Shown here piece by piece: positions 22,394 through 30,135 of a stretch of DNA of 42,853 nucleotides; the first letter of the stretch is position 1, and every line of letters begins with the position of its first letter. Where the stretch lies: the IMG/VR virus record IMGVR_UViG_3300020152_000010, positions 1 to 42,853 of that record; one strand, 5' to 3'. Both the position numbers and the translations under genes were made by a program. The notes below the pieces were generated by a model, which saw only the letters and a program-made list of their open reading frames with translations, was not told where the DNA came from and ran no database searches. This DNA comes from a virus.

Positions 22394-22681
22394 GTATAAC
22401 GGGAAAAGCCCCGTAAAAAATTGTGAAATCCTACACACAGAGGTACTGACGATGAATTATAATAAAGACAGTCAATCTTCTAGAGAGACAAAGGTTTCCA
22501 CAACTGAGTTACCAGCCAGTCGGCGCAGGCCGCTGCATTGCTTCCCTCCACGGAGAAAGAAGGGTCTTTATGCTGTCGTTTTTCAAATTCATCATCATCC
22601 AGTCTTACTGTCACGGGGTGATCAGTGAACGCTTTACCGAGAAATTGTTCCAGTGGTTTGACCTTAAAGGAGCATAGAGAG
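22394..22681. other. 288-base stretch without a sure gene
   Basis: Two open frames compete here: a 58-aa + frame (22452-22628) with AGAGG eight bases before its ATG, and an 84-aa - frame (22480-22734) whose downstream half looks more protein-like. The start of the next + gene, with AAAGGAG at 22667-22673, closes the stretch. Confidence 0.5.
22452..22628 (+). CDS. Possible 58-aa basic protein
   Basis: ATG 22452 has AGAGG eight bases upstream, in line with the operon, but the Arg/His-rich sequence is not like its neighbours. The opposite frame may be the real one. Low confidence. Confidence 0.3.
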   Translation: MNYNKDSQSSRETKVSTTELPASRRRPLHCFPPRRKKGLYAVVFQIHHHPVLLSRGDQ

Positions 22682-23353
22682 ATGAGATGGTTTAAACACT
22701 TCACAGGGATGCTTGACGACGCTTTTGTAATCAAGCTAATAGACGAATTCGGGATTGAGGGCTATGGGATATGGTGCGGGATTCTTGAGCTGTACGCTCG
22801 CTATTGTGAAGACAAATGTGGTGAATTTATCCACCTCCCTTTCTCGATTCTCAACACCAGGCTTAGGGTAAAAGCGAAGAAAATCGAAAACATCCTGAGT
22901 TTCTGTTCAACTCATAACAAACTCGAATGGAACGGCAAACCATATTCCCTCGAGGTTAAAATCCCTAAAATGCTTGAACTGAGGGATGAATGGACTTCGA
23001 GGAAGAACAAAAACTCGGGAGCCGCTCGGGAGACACTCGGTCTTAAGAAGAAAGAAGAAAAGAATAACCTCCCTAACGGGAGGGCACCGGAGTCGGCGCC
23101 AACCCATCCAATTTGGGGAGACGGGGTGCAACTACTCGTTGCAGCCGGGATGAAAGAGCAGGCAGCCAAGTCATATTTGGGGAGAGCCATCAAACAGTAT
23201 GGGGAAGGAGCCGTCAATGACGCAATCTCAGCCACCCTACTCAAAGATCCTGCTGACCCGAAAAGTTATTTGGCTGGTTGCCTGAAAAAAGCCAAGGAAG
23301 AGGATGGGGTTGATACCCGTTCCCTTGACTGGCTGAAGCAGTACGCATTTTAG
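22682..23353 (+). CDS. Replication initiator/helicase-loader-like protein (DUF4373-type N-terminus), 223 aa
   Basis: The N-terminus MRWFKHFTGMLDDAFVIKLI...EGYGIWCGILELYARYC matches the DUF4373 pattern of phage replication proteins. The middle is charged linker, and the C-terminal region (YLGRAIKQYGEGAVNDAIS) is helical. ATG 22682 follows AAAGGAG at 22667-22673; an upstream GTG at 22625 adds an unsupported extension. It is followed at eight bases by the primase-helicase, so origin binding or helicase loading is likely. Confidence 0.7.
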   Translation: MRWFKHFTGMLDDAFVIKLIDEFGIEGYGIWCGILELYARYCEDKCGEFIHLPFSILNTRLRVKAKKIENILSFCSTHNKLEWNGKPYSLEVKIPKMLELRDEWTSRKNKNSGAARETLGLKKKEEKNNLPNGRAPESAPTHPIWGDGVQLLVAAGMKEQAAKSYLGRAIKQYGEGAVNDAISATLLKDPADPKSYLAGCLKKAKEEDGVDTRSLDWLKQYAF

Positions 23354-23361
23354 AGGCCGAA

Positions 23362-25053
23362 ATGGAGACGTTTGCAGACTATGGCATCGATATCCCAAAT
23401 CGTGGCGGAGCAAACAGGGACACTATTTGCCCCCAATGTTCCAGCGACCGGAAAAAGAAACGGGAGAAGTGCCTGTCCGTCAACATCGACAAAGGCGTCT
23501 GGAAGTGCCATCACTGCGGCTGGAAGGGAGGGCTGAAAGTGGCAACGCTGAAGCCAGCCCCTAGACCGGTCAGCTACACGCCCCCTGATGCCGGTTTGCC
23601 GGAAGAGGTGCTGAACTTTTTCGCCAGCCGGGGCATCACTCGGGGAGTATTGGAGCGGAACAAGATTGGCTTTGGCTCCAAATATATGCCTCAGGTGGAG
23701 AAAAAAGTCGGCGCCGTCCACTTCCCGTATTTCAAAAACGGGCAGGTGGTAAACGTCAAATACCGGGACCGGGATAAGAACTTTGTTCAGGAGGCAGGAG
23801 CCGAAAAGATTGTCTACGGCTATGACGACATCGACCCAGATCTAACCATCGTGGTGGAAGGCGAGATGGACAAGTTGGCACTGGAGGTTGCTGGGTTCAC
23901 GAACACCATCTCGGTTCCTGATGGTGCTCCAGCTCCCAACACCGAGAGCTATTCCAGCAAGTTCGACTTTCTCACAAATTGCGAGGATGTGCTTCGTTCG
24001 GTGAAACGGTTCATCCTGGCAGTGGATAATGACGCTCCCGGGCAACGTCTGGAAGCTGAACTGTCCAAGCGGTTAGGTCGATACAAGTGCGCTCGTGTCT
24101 TTTGGCCGGAAGGCTGCAAGGATGCCAACGATACCCTGATAAAACACGGCATCGAGAAGCTGGCGGACTGCATCTATACTGCGGAAGACTACCCGATCGA
24201 GGGCTTTGTCTCCGTATCAGATGACGCCCTAGGTAACTTTTATGACAAAGGCATCTCCCCAGGAGCGTATCCGGGTTGGAAGCGGTTTGCCGAACACTAC
24301 ACGGTGAAGCCTGGAGAGATGACCATCGTTACCGGCGCTCCCAATTCCGGGAAAAGTGAGTTCCTGGATGCAATGCTGGTCAACCTGGCGACGCTTCACG
24401 ATCAGCGGTTTGTCGTCTACTCTCCCGAAAACTCCCCGGCAGAAGTCCACATTACCAAGTTGGTGGAGAAGCGAGTCGGCAAGACCGCTCAGCAACACTA
24501 TCTCACCAGGATGAGCAAGCCGGAATATCTGGATGCGGCTCGGTGGGTGCGAGACCACTTCAACTTCATCAACCCGGAAGAGAGCGGAATGAAGCTGAAA
24601 GAAATCCTGGATATGACGGCGGCGCTATTGTTCCGTAATGGCATCGACGGTCTGGTAATTGATCCGTGGAATGAACTTGACCACGACTGCCCGAAGGATA
24701 CCAGCGAAACCCTATATATCAGCAAGTGCTTAAGCCAGATCCGTAACTTTGCCCGGGAAAATCAGATCCACATCTGGATCGTGGCGCATCCGACGAAGTT
24801 AACAAAAATCAAAGACAAGGCAACCGGCGAGATGGTCTATCCCCCAGCAACCCCTTACGACATCTCCGGGTCTGCCCACTGGTTTAACAAGGCGGATAAT
24901 TGCCTGTCAGTATTCCGGCCAACGGGTGACAACGAACCAGTTACCGTGTTCGTGCAGAAAATCCGATTCAAGACCAATGGGAAGCGCGGAGCCTCACATT
25001 TTACCTACGATTTCAGAAACGGGAGATATGTTGAATGCAGCACTACGGCATAA
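23362..25053 (+). CDS. T7 gp4-type primase-helicase, 563 aa
   Basis: Three parts can be seen. Residues C23, C26, C49 and C52 form the zinc-binding primase start (CPQC...CHHC). The Toprim domain has VVEGEMDKLA (residues 164-173) and AVDNDAPG (220-227). The DnaB/RecA-type helicase has Walker A GAPNSGKS (325-332) and Walker B GLVIDPWNELD. This is a bifunctional primase and replicative helicase. The phage has no DNA polymerase in the window, so it would use the host's. It overlaps the next gene by 19 bases. Confidence 0.92.
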   Translation: METFADYGIDIPNRGGANRDTICPQCSSDRKKKREKCLSVNIDKGVWKCHHCGWKGGLKVATLKPAPRPVSYTPPDAGLPEEVLNFFASRGITRGVLERNKIGFGSKYMPQVEKKVGAVHFPYFKNGQVVNVKYRDRDKNFVQEAGAEKIVYGYDDIDPDLTIVVEGEMDKLALEVAGFTNTISVPDGAPAPNTESYSSKFDFLTNCEDVLRSVKRFILAVDNDAPGQRLEAELSKRLGRYKCARVFWPEGCKDANDTLIKHGIEKLADCIYTAEDYPIEGFVSVSDDALGNFYDKGISPGAYPGWKRFAEHYTVKPGEMTIVTGAPNSGKSEFLDAMLVNLATLHDQRFVVYSPENSPAEVHITKLVEKRVGKTAQQHYLTRMSKPEYLDAARWVRDHFNFINPEESGMKLKEILDMTAALLFRNGIDGLVIDPWNELDHDCPKDTSETLYISKCLSQIRNFARENQIHIWIVAHPTKLTKIKDKATGEMVYPPATPYDISGSAHWFNKADNCLSVFRPTGDNEPVTVFVQKIRFKTNGKRGASHFTYDFRNGRYVECSTTA

Positions 25054-25301
25054 GCGAAAAACTAGAAGAGCTTTATAGCCCAGAACACGACGATAGAGCT
25101 TTCAAACGTGGTTATCATCAAGCGGTTTGTTATATGAGAGACGCTTTATGGGCGCATATAGACACAAACTTGCGGCAATCTATTTGTGATTATGAGGACC
25201 ACGTAAGGGTCTGGAGAGAAGACGGAGCAGTAAATAAAACTAAAAACACTCCTCCAGGGCATTGGGACTCTAACGGCCTTGCCGTCAAAGGGGGAGCCTA
25301 G
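25035..25301 (+). CDS. 88-aa protein overlapping the primase-helicase
   Basis: ATG 25035 lies inside the end of the primase-helicase gene (19-base overlap) with GGGAGA about ten bases upstream. The first half is helical with His, Cys and Trp (HQAVCYMRDALWAH). No family is recognised. The next gene begins at the following base. Confidence 0.6.
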   Translation: MQHYGISEKLEELYSPEHDDRAFKRGYHQAVCYMRDALWAHIDTNLRQSICDYEDHVRVWREDGAVNKTKNTPPGHWDSNGLAVKGGA

Positions 25302-25553
25302 GTGCCAGAGACGGAATCCATTAGAGAGTTCATCCTGAACGCCGTGACGGGACATTACAAAACAGCCCAGCAGCTCACAACCGAAATTAACGATTCCGAG
25401 CTATTCAACGGCCCCAGGTATCACTTTCAAATCCAAAACTGGTGTTATCGGCTGACCAAGGAAGGCCGCCTTAAGTACAAAGTCCTGACCCACGATGCCA
25501 GGACCGGCAAACCAATCCGCTACTACACGAGGAAACTAGATGAAAACCTATAA
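25302..25553 (+). CDS. Winged-helix-like protein (GTG start), 83 aa
   Basis: GTG 25302 follows directly on the previous stop, with GGGGGAG at 25290-25296. The layout AQQLTTEINDSELF, then a recognition-helix-like stretch (HFQIQNWCYRLTKEGRLKYK) and a beta wing (YYTRKLD), fits a winged HTH. It may be a small transcription factor. Its stop overlaps the next gene by 14 bases. Confidence 0.55.
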   Translation: MPETESIREFILNAVTGHYKTAQQLTTEINDSELFNGPRYHFQIQNWCYRLTKEGRLKYKVLTHDARTGKPIRYYTRKLDENL

Positions 25554-25794
25554 CCGTATCTGCTCTAAATGCGATAAGGCCTTTCTTTCTCAGCATCCAG
25601 GAAAGCAGTTATGTGAAATCTGTTATGCAGAATATAAACCCACCGGCCCTTTCCGGGCAGAAAAGGTAAAAATCAAAAGCTATTACGTTATTTGCAGGTG
25701 CGGACAGAAGTTTTTAGCCAACACCAACAGTAAAACCCACTGTCCAGATTGTTATAAGGAAACAAAGAAAGTATGGAGGAAGGAACAACCGTGA
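25540..25794 (+). CDS. Double zinc-ribbon protein, 84 aa
   Basis: Two ribbons in tandem: ICSKCDKAF...LCEICYAEY and CRCGQKF...HCPDCYKE. Each has two CxxC-type pairs. Such proteins bind DNA, RNA or protein. The ATG is inside the end of the previous gene and the stop overlaps the next GTG. Confidence 0.7.
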   Translation: MKTYNRICSKCDKAFLSQHPGKQLCEICYAEYKPTGPFRAEKVKIKSYYVICRCGQKFLANTNSKTHCPDCYKETKKVWRKEQP

Positions 25795-26072
25795 AATACC
25801 GTAAGAAACCGGTAATTATTGAAGCCTTTCAATGGAGAAACCGATTTAACCACATCATCACAGAGTTCGATCCTTACGAGGAGAACGAGGAATTTACCTG
25901 CGGACATTGCAACGAGCCTGCAGCCGCTCATGGTTTGATAAAAACCTTGGATGGCGGGCATATTGTTTGCCCTGGGGATTACATAATCACCGGCAGCAAA
26001 GGGAAAAGATATCCCTGTAAACCCGATATCTTCTCTCTCACCTATGAACCTATAGAGGAGGAAGGGAAGTGA
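25791..26072 (+). CDS. Phage family protein with PGDYIITG motif, 93 aa
   Basis: Signature YRKKPVIIEAFQW and later CPGDYIITGSKGKRYPCKPDIF is a widespread phage protein of unknown function. An ATG lies six codons upstream at 25773, but GTG 25791 has AAGGA six bases before it and overlaps the previous stop by GTGA. A pair of Cys (CGHC) in the middle may bind metal. Confidence 0.75.
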   Translation: MKYRKKPVIIEAFQWRNRFNHIITEFDPYEENEEFTCGHCNEPAAAHGLIKTLDGGHIVCPGDYIITGSKGKRYPCKPDIFSLTYEPIEEEGK

Positions 26073-26809
26073 TTACGAAGGTAAAGGAAAAGCCGATCAT
26101 CTTTAAGCCGGAAATGGTCAGAGCCATTCTCGATGGAAGGAAAACTCAGACGAGGCGGGTGGTTGATGACAAATTTCTTAAATGGAACTACGACCGGAGA
26201 GAGATTTGTAACCACACTTGGCCTGCTAAGTTGGTAGGGGCTTCGTGTTTTGACTGTCACCAGGAATTGTTATCTAAATGCCGCTTCGGAAAACCAGGGG
26301 ATCTTATCTGGGTTAAAGAGACTCACTACCGCCGGGGGAAATGGGTTAAAAACGGCTTTACGAAAACCGGAAAACAGAAATGGCGCTTTGCTGCTATAGG
26401 GAAAGAGGTTCGCTATTTTGATAACCCTCCCGAAAAAATTCTCCCCAACTCTAAAAGGGAAACAATTGGATGGTTTAAGCGTTCATCCCTGTTTATGCCC
26501 CGATGGGCTTCCAGACTCACCCTAGAAATAACAGATATCAGGGTTGAAAGGTTACAGGATATCTCGGAAGAGGATGCCCTTGCTGAGGGGATTGATAATT
26601 TAATTTGCCCTCAATGCTATGGAAGCGACCGCATTTCACACGGAGCAACAATAAAAACCCGATGCGGCTCCCAATATTGCGGTCTGGATTATTTATCAGC
26701 CATAGAAGGCTTTAGGGAGCTCTGGGAATCCATAAACGGAATTGGTTCCTGGGATCTCAATCCCTGGCTATTTGTTATTTCTTTCAAACCAGTAGAGGAG
26801 ACAAGATAA
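26069..26809 (+). CDS. ASCH-like phage protein, 246 aa
   Basis: The features of the ASCH/phage protein group are present: KPIIFKPEMVRAILDGRKTQTRR at the start, GDLIWVKE, MPRWASRLTLEIT and DISEEDALAEGI. ASCH domains are thought to bind RNA or modified bases. Four Cys (CPQCYG and CGSQYCG) in the last third may hold zinc. The GTG 26069 overlaps the previous stop by GTGA. It ends in EETR, coded by the ribosome site of the next gene. Confidence 0.75.
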   Translation: MITKVKEKPIIFKPEMVRAILDGRKTQTRRVVDDKFLKWNYDRREICNHTWPAKLVGASCFDCHQELLSKCRFGKPGDLIWVKETHYRRGKWVKNGFTKTGKQKWRFAAIGKEVRYFDNPPEKILPNSKRETIGWFKRSSLFMPRWASRLTLEITDIRVERLQDISEEDALAEGIDNLICPQCYGSDRISHGATIKTRCGSQYCGLDYLSAIEGFRELWESINGIGSWDLNPWLFVISFKPVEETR

Positions 26810-26812
26810 ATG
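26795..26812 (+). repeat. Gene-junction repeat A, copy 1
   Basis: GAGGAGACAAGATAAATG, 18 bases: the end of one gene, its ribosome site and the next ATG. Identical to 27053-27070. Confidence 0.85.
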
Positions 26813-27067
26813 TCTACTTGGAGAGAGAATGCAGCACCCGTCATTTCCAAAGTGATTCAGGCCAACCCCGAGGCGGATGAGAAAACCCTGAGAAAGTTAA
26901 TCAGTGCCGCCTATCCCTTCGGGCAGAGAGCGTATCACCCTTACAAAATATGGTTAAGCGAAGTTAAAAAGCAGCTTGCAGCCCGTTTCCACAAATCTAC
27001 CTTTAACGGAAAGAAGCTGGAGATGAGGCGTGCAGGGCAGTTAAGTTTGATTGAGGAGACAAGATAA
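26810..27067 (+). CDS. Phage family protein, 85 aa
   Basis: The segment ISAAYPFGQRAYHPYKIWLSEVK is typical of a small phage family without known function. It is flanked on both sides by the same junction repeat, so it looks like an exchangeable unit. It also ends in EETR. Confidence 0.7.
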   Translation: MSTWRENAAPVISKVIQANPEADEKTLRKLISAAYPFGQRAYHPYKIWLSEVKKQLAARFHKSTFNGKKLEMRRAGQLSLIEETR

Positions 27068-27070
27068 ATG
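27053..27070 (+). repeat. Gene-junction repeat A, copy 2
   Basis: Exact copy of 26795-26812, 258 bases downstream, ending in the ATG of the DUF551-like gene. Confidence 0.85.
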
Positions 27071-27277
27071 GAATGGAAACCGATTGATTCTGCTCCTAAG
27101 GATGGAACGAAAGTTGATCTCTGGATACTTCACGAATTCAGCGGATCGTCCTTTCGGGTCCCTGACTGCTATTGGATAAATAACAGATGGGTGCAAACTG
27201 GCATCCCTTTAAACCGAGGGGAAAGGCCAACTCACTGGAGTCTCCCCCTCCCTCCCCCACCCAAGGAGGAATCCTAA
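27068..27277 (+). CDS. DUF551-like protein, 69 aa
   Basis: Begins MEWKPIDSAPKDGTKVDLW, the DUF551 signature, and ends in a Pro-rich tail (LPLPPPPKEES). It is a relative of the proteins at 16676 and 30890. Function unknown. The start belongs to junction repeat A, the end to junction repeat B. Confidence 0.75.
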   Translation: MEWKPIDSAPKDGTKVDLWILHEFSGSSFRVPDCYWINNRWVQTGIPLNRGERPTHWSLPLPPPPKEES

Positions 27278-27283
27278 ATGAGT
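27266..27283 (+). repeat. Gene-junction repeat B, copy 1
   Basis: GAGGAATCCTAAATGAGT, 18 bases covering the ribosome site, stop and next start. Identical to 27527-27544. Confidence 0.85.
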
Positions 27284-27538
27284 GAGAAGTGCCCAACCTG
27301 TGGACAGCTCGTTACTCCCCCTAAAAGCTTGGCTGAGTTGATTAAATGGCATAGATCCAAGAAAGGGATGACTCAGCAGGAGCTGGCGGATTTGATAGGA
27401 ATTGCCCGTTCTCAGATCGCAAATATTGAAGCAGGGACTTCAGAGAACCCCTCTATCAAGACTCTATCCCGCTTTATCAAGGTGCTGGGAATCAAAAAAT
27501 CAGACTTTATGAATTTATTGTTTGACGAGGAATCCTAA
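27278..27538 (+). CDS. XRE-family HTH protein with an N-terminal CxxC, 86 aa
   Basis: CPTCGQ (residues 5-10) is a metal-binding knuckle, then a canonical XRE HTH (KSLAELIKWHRSKKGMTQQE, DLIGIARSQIANIEAG). It is a likely early transcription regulator. Both ends lie in copies of junction repeat B. Confidence 0.75.
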   Translation: MSEKCPTCGQLVTPPKSLAELIKWHRSKKGMTQQELADLIGIARSQIANIEAGTSENPSIKTLSRFIKVLGIKKSDFMNLLFDEES

Positions 27539-27544
27539 ATGAGT
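27527..27544 (+). repeat. Gene-junction repeat B, copy 2
   Basis: Exact copy of 27266-27283, 261 bases downstream. Confidence 0.85.
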
Positions 27545-27772
27545 TGGAGATATGCAGCGGTGAAGGAAGATGGAGTCTGGGGGATTAAAGAGGTCTACTC
27601 AGACCCCCGTGACGGTGCTGAGCTGGGATACACAATCAATTTTATGACGCCCAGAGGCGAAACCCTAGAAGAACTCACCCAAGATCTAGAGTGGATGCTC
27701 ACAGACGTTAAGAAAGGCCCCCGCTACGAAGAAATAGACGGGAAATTAATTGAGATAAAGGAGGAACAATGA
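27539..27772 (+). CDS. 77-aa acidic protein
   Basis: The N-terminal region (WRYAAVKEDGVWGIKEVY) resembles small beta proteins of phage early operons. No family is sure. Start in junction repeat B, and the stop overlaps the next gene by ATGA. Confidence 0.6.
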   Translation: MSWRYAAVKEDGVWGIKEVYSDPRDGAELGYTINFMTPRGETLEELTQDLEWMLTDVKKGPRYEEIDGKLIEIKEEQ

Positions 27773-28155
27773 AATTGAAAACAGAAGGATTGACATTACG
27801 AGAAGCTCGGGCAGCTTTAGCTTATGGTTATGAAGTTGCCGAAGGCGCTTATCACTGGCGCTGGAGTGAAAAAGGCTTAGAGTTCAAGGATGTTGACGAT
27901 GAGGATAATTGGTCCATAGGGGCTAAAGGCCCCAACCTTGATGGGAATATTTACCGTATCATCCAACCAGAACCTAAGCGGTTGAGTTTTGATGAGGCGG
28001 TAGAGCTTCTCAAAACCGGCAAGCCAATAAATATTCATACTCCCACTTCATTTGCACGAGCAACAAGGACCTATGACCATATCGAAGGGACAGACTCTTT
28101 GTTATGGCTCGACCTGGCTGTGCGTAGAGGCTGGACGATTGAGGTGGTTGAGTGA
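27769..28155 (+). CDS. 128-aa unrecognised protein
   Basis: Helical start (LTLREARAALAYGYEVAEGA), then Trp/Asp-rich polar middle and an LDLAVRRGWTIEVVE end. Start GAGGAACAATG is coupled to the previous gene by ATGA. Function unknown. Confidence 0.6.
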   Translation: MKLKTEGLTLREARAALAYGYEVAEGAYHWRWSEKGLEFKDVDDEDNWSIGAKGPNLDGNIYRIIQPEPKRLSFDEAVELLKTGKPINIHTPTSFARATRTYDHIEGTDSLLWLDLAVRRGWTIEVVE

Positions 28156-28421
28156 TGGCTAAACCAGACTACGAAAGCATAGAAAAGAGACTGAATGAAC
28201 CGGTTCCCGGCCCGAGGAATTTTTTAGAAAAGATGACTGATATTTATTTTGACAATAAGCAAGACATCAGATCCCTACTAGATAGATGTCGTCAGCTTGA
28301 AGATATTTTGCGGTGGCTCATAAATCTTGAGTGCGGAATAGGGGAGAGCGGATGCACTCCAGAAGATGGGGAGTATGACGAAGCCTTAAAGCAAGCCCGC
28401 CAAGCTCTGGGGGAGGAGTGA
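28155..28421 (+). CDS. 88-aa helical protein
   Basis: ATG 28155 overlaps the previous stop (TGATG); a GTG one codon earlier is possible. Helical with two Cys (LECGIGESGC). No family is recognised. Confidence 0.6.
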   Translation: MAKPDYESIEKRLNEPVPGPRNFLEKMTDIYFDNKQDIRSLLDRCRQLEDILRWLINLECGIGESGCTPEDGEYDEALKQARQALGEE

Positions 28422-28543
28422 TGATTCTATCTATTTGCAAAGGTTGTAAAGGTCTATATAACGCAGACAATTTTTCTGACCACTACTGTGACGATTGCGA
28501 TGAATACTTTAATGACGATGAGCTTTTTGAGGAGGATCAATGA
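28421..28543 (+). CDS. 40-aa zinc-ribbon microprotein
   Basis: CKGCKG and CDDCDE form a four-Cys ribbon in 40 residues, with a very acidic end (FNDDELFEEDQ). ATG 28421 is coupled to the previous stop (TGATG) and the stop to the next ATG. Confidence 0.65.
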   Translation: MILSICKGCKGLYNADNFSDHYCDDCDEYFNDDELFEEDQ

Positions 28544-28965
28544 CAGAAAGATTTAAAGACTACCCCAAATTTTCCGCCCTGGATGAGGCAGAGGGGCGGA
28601 AGACAAAAGGTAAATGGTACACCGTTGATCAATGTTGGCTCCCTCGTGATACCAATACCTACCTGATTGCAGGCCATCATGATCCTCACCGTGGTAAATG
28701 TTTGCTTGATGCTGATCACGATGCAGATGGATGGGATGGGCAGATTCAAGCTGATTATGAATTTTGTGAAAAGGCTGCCAACACCACCCGCCCTCTCCTC
28801 GATGCTCTGGCGGTGGCGTTGCAGGCTTTGGAATTCTACTCAGAAAAGAATAATTGGAATGGAACCTACCATCTAGCGGGACAGAAGGCAATAAACCTTG
28901 ATAGTGGAGAGAATGCCCGCGCCGCCCTAACCCGCATTAAAGAGCTAGGGGGAGGATCGAAATGA
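28540..28965 (+). CDS. 141-aa protein with helical repeat part
   Basis: The first half has Cys and His (WLPRDTNTYLIAGHHDPHRG), the second a helix rich in Ala/Leu (LLDALAVALQALEFY) followed by RAALTRI. ATGA coupling on both sides. No family is recognised. Confidence 0.6.
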   Translation: MTERFKDYPKFSALDEAEGRKTKGKWYTVDQCWLPRDTNTYLIAGHHDPHRGKCLLDADHDADGWDGQIQADYEFCEKAANTTRPLLDALAVALQALEFYSEKNNWNGTYHLAGQKAINLDSGENARAALTRIKELGGGSK

Positions 28966-29195
28966 AACCACAATACAAACCACGAACCCTTGAGCAAAAG
29001 CTTGGCTATCTCACTGAAGAATGCGGGGAGGTTTTAGCCGCTGTCGGCAAAACTCAACGTTGGGGGCTTGAGTCTGTAAATCCGGAGCTTCCACCCGAAG
29101 AACAGGAAACAAATCGGGAATGGATTCTCAGGGAATTAACCGACCTGGAAAGAGCTATCGGCTTTGTCAGGGAAGAGCTAGGGGGTGGGAGATGA
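28962..29195 (+). CDS. MazG-like nucleotide pyrophosphohydrolase, 77 aa
   Basis: The acidic helix TEECGEVLAAVGKTQRWG (EExxE) and the second acidic helix LRELTDLERAIGFVREE match the MazG/all-alpha NTP pyrophosphatase layout with Mg2+-binding Glu and Asp. It may cleave dNTPs or alarmones in the infected cell. The ATG is coupled to the previous stop by ATGA. Confidence 0.8.
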   Translation: MKPQYKPRTLEQKLGYLTEECGEVLAAVGKTQRWGLESVNPELPPEEQETNREWILRELTDLERAIGFVREELGGGR

Positions 29196-29392
29196 GATAC
29201 ATCGCTGAGGTCGATTTTAATATCCGGGCAAGTGTAACTATTGAACTTGATGCTGCAGGAGAAGAAGAGGCTGAAAACCTTGCTGAGGTTGAGGCAAAGA
29301 AATACACCATTTCACGACTGATAGAAATGGGAGCTTTAGACTCGATTGAATCAGTTCAATTTTCTCTTGAGAAGGAGACAGGCGATGAGTGA
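29192..29392 (+). CDS. 66-aa acidic beta-alpha protein
   Basis: ATG 29192 overlaps the MazG-like stop (ATGA); the longer frame from 29120 has no support. The pattern YIAEVDFNIRASVTIELDA then helix (EEEAENLAEVEAKKY) looks like a small fold of unknown function. Confidence 0.6.
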   Translation: MRYIAEVDFNIRASVTIELDAAGEEEAENLAEVEAKKYTISRLIEMGALDSIESVQFSLEKETGDE

Positions 29393-29492
29393 ATTCTTCT
29401 TCCATACAGAGGTTTACACACCCGCCAATATGACGGTGGTTGTTGTGAGTTTTCTGCTGATTATTTGGCTTTTACCGAAACTGAGGAGATAG
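29385..29492 (+). CDS. 35-aa single-span membrane peptide
   Basis: One hydrophobic span (MTVVVVSFLLIIWLLP) between a polar start and a basic end (KLRR). AAGGAGAC at 29371-29378 lies before ATG 29385, overlapping the end of the previous gene. Role unknown. Confidence 0.6.
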   Translation: MSEFFFHTEVYTPANMTVVVVSFLLIIWLLPKLRR

Positions 29493-29495
29493 GGG

Positions 29496-29762
29496 ATGTC
29501 CGAAAAACGTATTTACAGCGTCCTTGTACCTTGGACAAGGAAGGGAGAGGCTGAATTCCACGTTGAGGCTGAATCAATGGAGGAAGCCATAGCGAAAGTT
29601 AGGCGAAAAAAACCAGATGATTGTTTCGATAATCACTTTGACAATCCCCCTTATTCAGCGCTCCATTGGCGTTTAGCCAAGTCCGGAGGGTACTCAAACT
29701 CTATCGAATTCGACCCATTACTAAAGGTTCAACCAGCAGACGCATTCAGGGAGGAGGATTAA
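29496..29762 (+). CDS. 88-aa protein
   Basis: Short beta start (IYSVLVPWTRKGEAEFHVEA) then helix with the MEEAIAKVRRKKPDDCF pattern seen in small phage proteins. GAGGAGATAGG lies before ATG 29496. No family is recognised. Confidence 0.6.
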   Translation: MSEKRIYSVLVPWTRKGEAEFHVEAESMEEAIAKVRRKKPDDCFDNHFDNPPYSALHWRLAKSGGYSNSIEFDPLLKVQPADAFREED

Positions 29763-29763
29763 A

Positions 29764-30135
29764 TTGGAACAGCGAATTTTCCAAAAGACCAAGCTGGAAT
29801 TGGTTGATAAAGTAAGGCGGCTAGAAGCCGAAGCCGCTGTGCTTCGTGAAGCTTTGAATGATATCGCTGGATTTGCTTCCGAAAGAGCTGGCGTGGCCTA
29901 TTATGGTGCCTTTGCGAAAATTCCTAAGTCAATGGCTATGGAACAATTCGCAAGGGTTCAAGATAAAGCAGAAAAAGCCCTCACCAACCTCCCCGACTCC
30001 GCCAAAAAGGTTATGGCTGTGATTGAGGCTGCGAAGGAGTTCGCAAAAACAGGGTACGCACCAGTCCCAGATGGAGAACTCACAAATCAAGGTAAATTAA
30101 TTCAAGCCGTACAAACCCTGGAGGGTGAAAGCTGA
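29764..30135 (+). CDS. Coiled-coil protein (TTG start), 123 aa, paralogue of 30135
   Basis: TTG 29764 has GGAGGAGGA about 7 bases upstream. Residues about 17-33 (VRRLEAEAAVLREALNDIAG) share the module EAEAA-x-LREAL-x-DI with the next protein, and 17 bases there are identical. Both also share EKAL later. Probably duplicated modules of unknown function. Confidence 0.6.
   Translation: MEQRIFQKTKLELVDKVRRLEAEAAVLREALNDIAGFASERAGVAYYGAFAKIPKSMAMEQFARVQDKAEKALTNLPDSAKKVMAVIEAAKEFAKTGYAPVPDGELTNQGKLIQAVQTLEGES

Noticed and set aside
22480-22734. 84-aa - frame as a firm gene
   Set aside because: Its N-terminal part is the reverse of a coding + gene start and no start or ribosome site is seen for the rest.
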